Source of the DNA: Hyphomicrobium sp.
GTDB lineage: Bacteria > Pseudomonadota > Alphaproteobacteria > Rhizobiales > Hyphomicrobiaceae
Direction: 5' to 3'
Assembly: GCA_022844105.1 (NCBI GenBank)
Contig: JALHMJ010000002.1
Location: 62,001-126,000, forward strand
Length of the DNA stretch: 64,000 bases
Below, in pieces: positions 62,736-64,000 of this stretch; within the stretch, counting starts at the first letter, position 1, and each line of letters starts with the position of its first letter. A model generated the notes under the pieces. The model made no database searches. It was not told the DNA's origin and worked only from the letters and a program-made list of their open reading frames with translations. Position numbers and translations under genes: made by a program.

Positions 62736-63908
62736 ATGTCTGATAAGGCCCCGCCTTCGTTTGTTGCTCGCTACAGTGTCAAAACACGATCCCCCTCGCG
62801 CGACGTCCGGGTCCGGCTGACGCAAGATGGCATCAGCATCGAAGAGCCGGATGCGCCTTCGACCGGAGGCCAGCCTCTCCTTTGGCGCTATCGGTCACTC
62901 AGCATCGCCGAGCCATTGTCGGCGCACGCCATCGACGCTCTGCTGGCTTCGTCCGATCATCCCGGCGCGGCACTTTTCGTGCCGGATAAATCATTCGCCC
63001 GCGCTCTTGCCAGCCAAGCCCCGCAATTGACCACAAGCTCCCATCGGCGCCGCACCACCCGACCCTGGATCTGGGCGGCCGGAACCCTGGTCGCGCTGCT
63101 CGTCGCCGTCTGGCTGTCCGGATTCTCTCCCGCCAAGGCCGTGGCCAATCTGCTGCCCGGCAGCGCCCGCGACATGCTGGGCGAGCAGGTCGTTGACTCA
63201 ATGACCCGCGACCGCGCGACGTGTACGGCGCCGGCCGGCCTCGCGGCCCTCGATCAGTTGACGGCCAAATTGTCGGTCGCCGCCGGCACGCGCCAGCATT
63301 TCAAGGTTGTCGTGGTCGATTGGAATGTCCTCAACGCCTTCGCCGCCCCCGGCGAGCGCATTGTCCTCACCCGGGCGCTGATTGAGCGCGCGAAATCACC
63401 TGACGAGGTCGCGGGTGTTCTCGCCCACGAGATGGGCCACGGCATCGAGATGCATCCCGAAGCCGGCATCGTCCGTGGCATCGGCTTGGCGGCCGCGACA
63501 GACTTGATCATCGGAGGCGCCGGCGGCAGCCTCGCCAACATTGGCGTTCTGCTGACACAGCTTTCCTATTCGCGCGAAGCCGAGCGCGAAGCGGACGCCC
63601 ACGCGCTCAAAATCTTGAAAACGGCAAAAGTCTCCCCCCACGGCCTGCTCGACTTCTTCGACCGCATGGCTGAGATCGAGAAAGACGGCGACGGGGGCCC
63701 CGGCGTGTTTCGCTCCCACCCGCAGACGCAGGAACGGCGCGAAGTCGTCGCCGCTGCCGTCGGGTATTCGGCTACACCAGCCCTAGCAGCCAAAGAGTGG
63801 GCCGCGCTCCAATCACTTTGCTCGGTAACGACACGTGTTGAGCCGGAGCCGGATCGTCCGGCTCCATCGCCATCTGGCCGTGCGCGACCAGGCGAAATCG
63901 ACAGCTAA
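62736..63908 (+). CDS. M48-family membrane metallopeptidase
   Basis: 390 residues from ATG 62736; the longer frame upstream lacks homology. About 105 residues of N-terminal domain precede a membrane helix (PWIWAAGTLVALLVAVWLSGF). The peptidase domain has the zinc site VLAHEMGHGIEMH (His-Glu-x-x-His) and the third ligand Glu in YSREAEREADAHA. It resembles periplasmic quality-control proteases such as BepA/HtpX relatives, but has no TPR domain. The last 25 residues are Pro/Ser/Arg-rich. Confidence 0.85.
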   Translation: MSDKAPPSFVARYSVKTRSPSRDVRVRLTQDGISIEEPDAPSTGGQPLLWRYRSLSIAEPLSAHAIDALLASSDHPGAALFVPDKSFARALASQAPQLTTSSHRRRTTRPWIWAAGTLVALLVAVWLSGFSPAKAVANLLPGSARDMLGEQVVDSMTRDRATCTAPAGLAALDQLTAKLSVAAGTRQHFKVVVVDWNVLNAFAAPGERIVLTRALIERAKSPDEVAGVLAHEMGHGIEMHPEAGIVRGIGLAAATDLIIGGAGGSLANIGVLLTQLSYSREAEREADAHALKILKTAKVSPHGLLDFFDRMAEIEKDGDGGPGVFRSHPQTQERREVVAAAVGYSATPALAAKEWAALQSLCSVTTRVEPEPDRPAPSPSGRARPGEIDS

Positions 63909-64000
63909 GCCAGCCATAGCGGAACTCTTTTTCGCGACCCGCGATAAAGAGCGCCCGCAACCCACCTTTTCGTCGCCCGACACAAGTCGCAATGATGCTG
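63909..64000. other. Terminal 92 bases
   Basis: No gene can be supported. An ATG at 63992 could start a gene that continues beyond the window, but only three codons are visible. Confidence 0.3.

Overview
The window is one contiguous stretch of a GC-rich alphaproteobacterial chromosome, most likely of the order Hyphomicrobiales (Rhizobiales). This rests on three things. The right half has a typical alphaproteobacterial gene order: erpA facing dgt-argS-SPOR protein-nagZ-scpA-scpB-tatABC-serS-surE-LysM/LytM protein, then yajC-secD-secF. There are rhizobial-type envelope genes: an NdvA/ChvA-like glucan exporter, an ExoR-like Sel1-repeat protein, and ExoF/ExoP/ExoY-like polysaccharide proteins. 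There are also TTAA-N7-TTAA(C) sites that match the CtrA consensus. The genus cannot be fixed by reading alone. I saw no rRNA, tRNA, CRISPR array, prophage or insertion sequence.

Layout. 1-3.2 kb (minus strand): the end of an exopolysaccharide locus, with a GT4 glycosyltransferase cut by the window edge, a GT2 glycosyltransferase and an ExoF-like export protein. 3.7-7.3 kb: HAD hydrolase, methyltransferase and NdvA-like exporter. 7.4-15 kb: a 6-oxocamphor-hydrolase-like crotonase, a secreted amidohydrolase, ribA, a periplasmic GH3 beta-glucosidase, a CoA-binding protein, an enoyl-CoA hydratase and an exported protein of unknown function. 15.3-19.6 kb: rplM-rpsI behind a structured leader, a TerC-type membrane protein, argC, ctaA and a DUF2842 protein. 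19.6-28.5 kb: the main exopolysaccharide block, with a deacetylase, a Wzz/ExoP-like co-polymerase whose kinase domain looks dead, an outer-membrane export lipoprotein, a GT4, the initiating sugar-phosphate transferase and a Wzy/WaaL-type polymerase or ligase.

28.5-34.5 kb is an accessory stretch: bfr and bfd, an alpha/beta hydrolase, an Ala/Lys/Arg-repeat secreted protein, an ABC ATPase plus HlyD adaptor with no permease beside them, an unrecognised protein and a 31-residue membrane peptide. 34.5-41 kb: a large periplasmic SGNH hydrolase, then two bacterial relatives of mitochondrial complex I assembly factors joined to secF-secD-yajC. 41-58.6 kb is the conserved housekeeping run, interrupted by two genes or modules I regard as insertions: a higBA toxin-antitoxin pair between serS and tatC, and an orphan ABC ATPase between scpB and tatA. 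58.6-64 kb: a ribbon-helix-helix protein, a single-domain response regulator, an ExoR-like regulator overlapping ilvD, and an M48 protease.

The common theme is the cell envelope: polysaccharide synthesis and export, glucan export, an ExoR-like regulator, Tat and Sec export, and peptidoglycan recycling and splitting (NagZ, SPOR and LytM proteins). The most useful leads are the rplM leader RNA, the twin palindromes upstream of it, the two CtrA-type boxes, the degenerate kinase and LytM domains, the permease-less ABC/HlyD pair behind the repeat protein, and the ExoR homologue coupled to ilvD. None of these is proven to be a new system.
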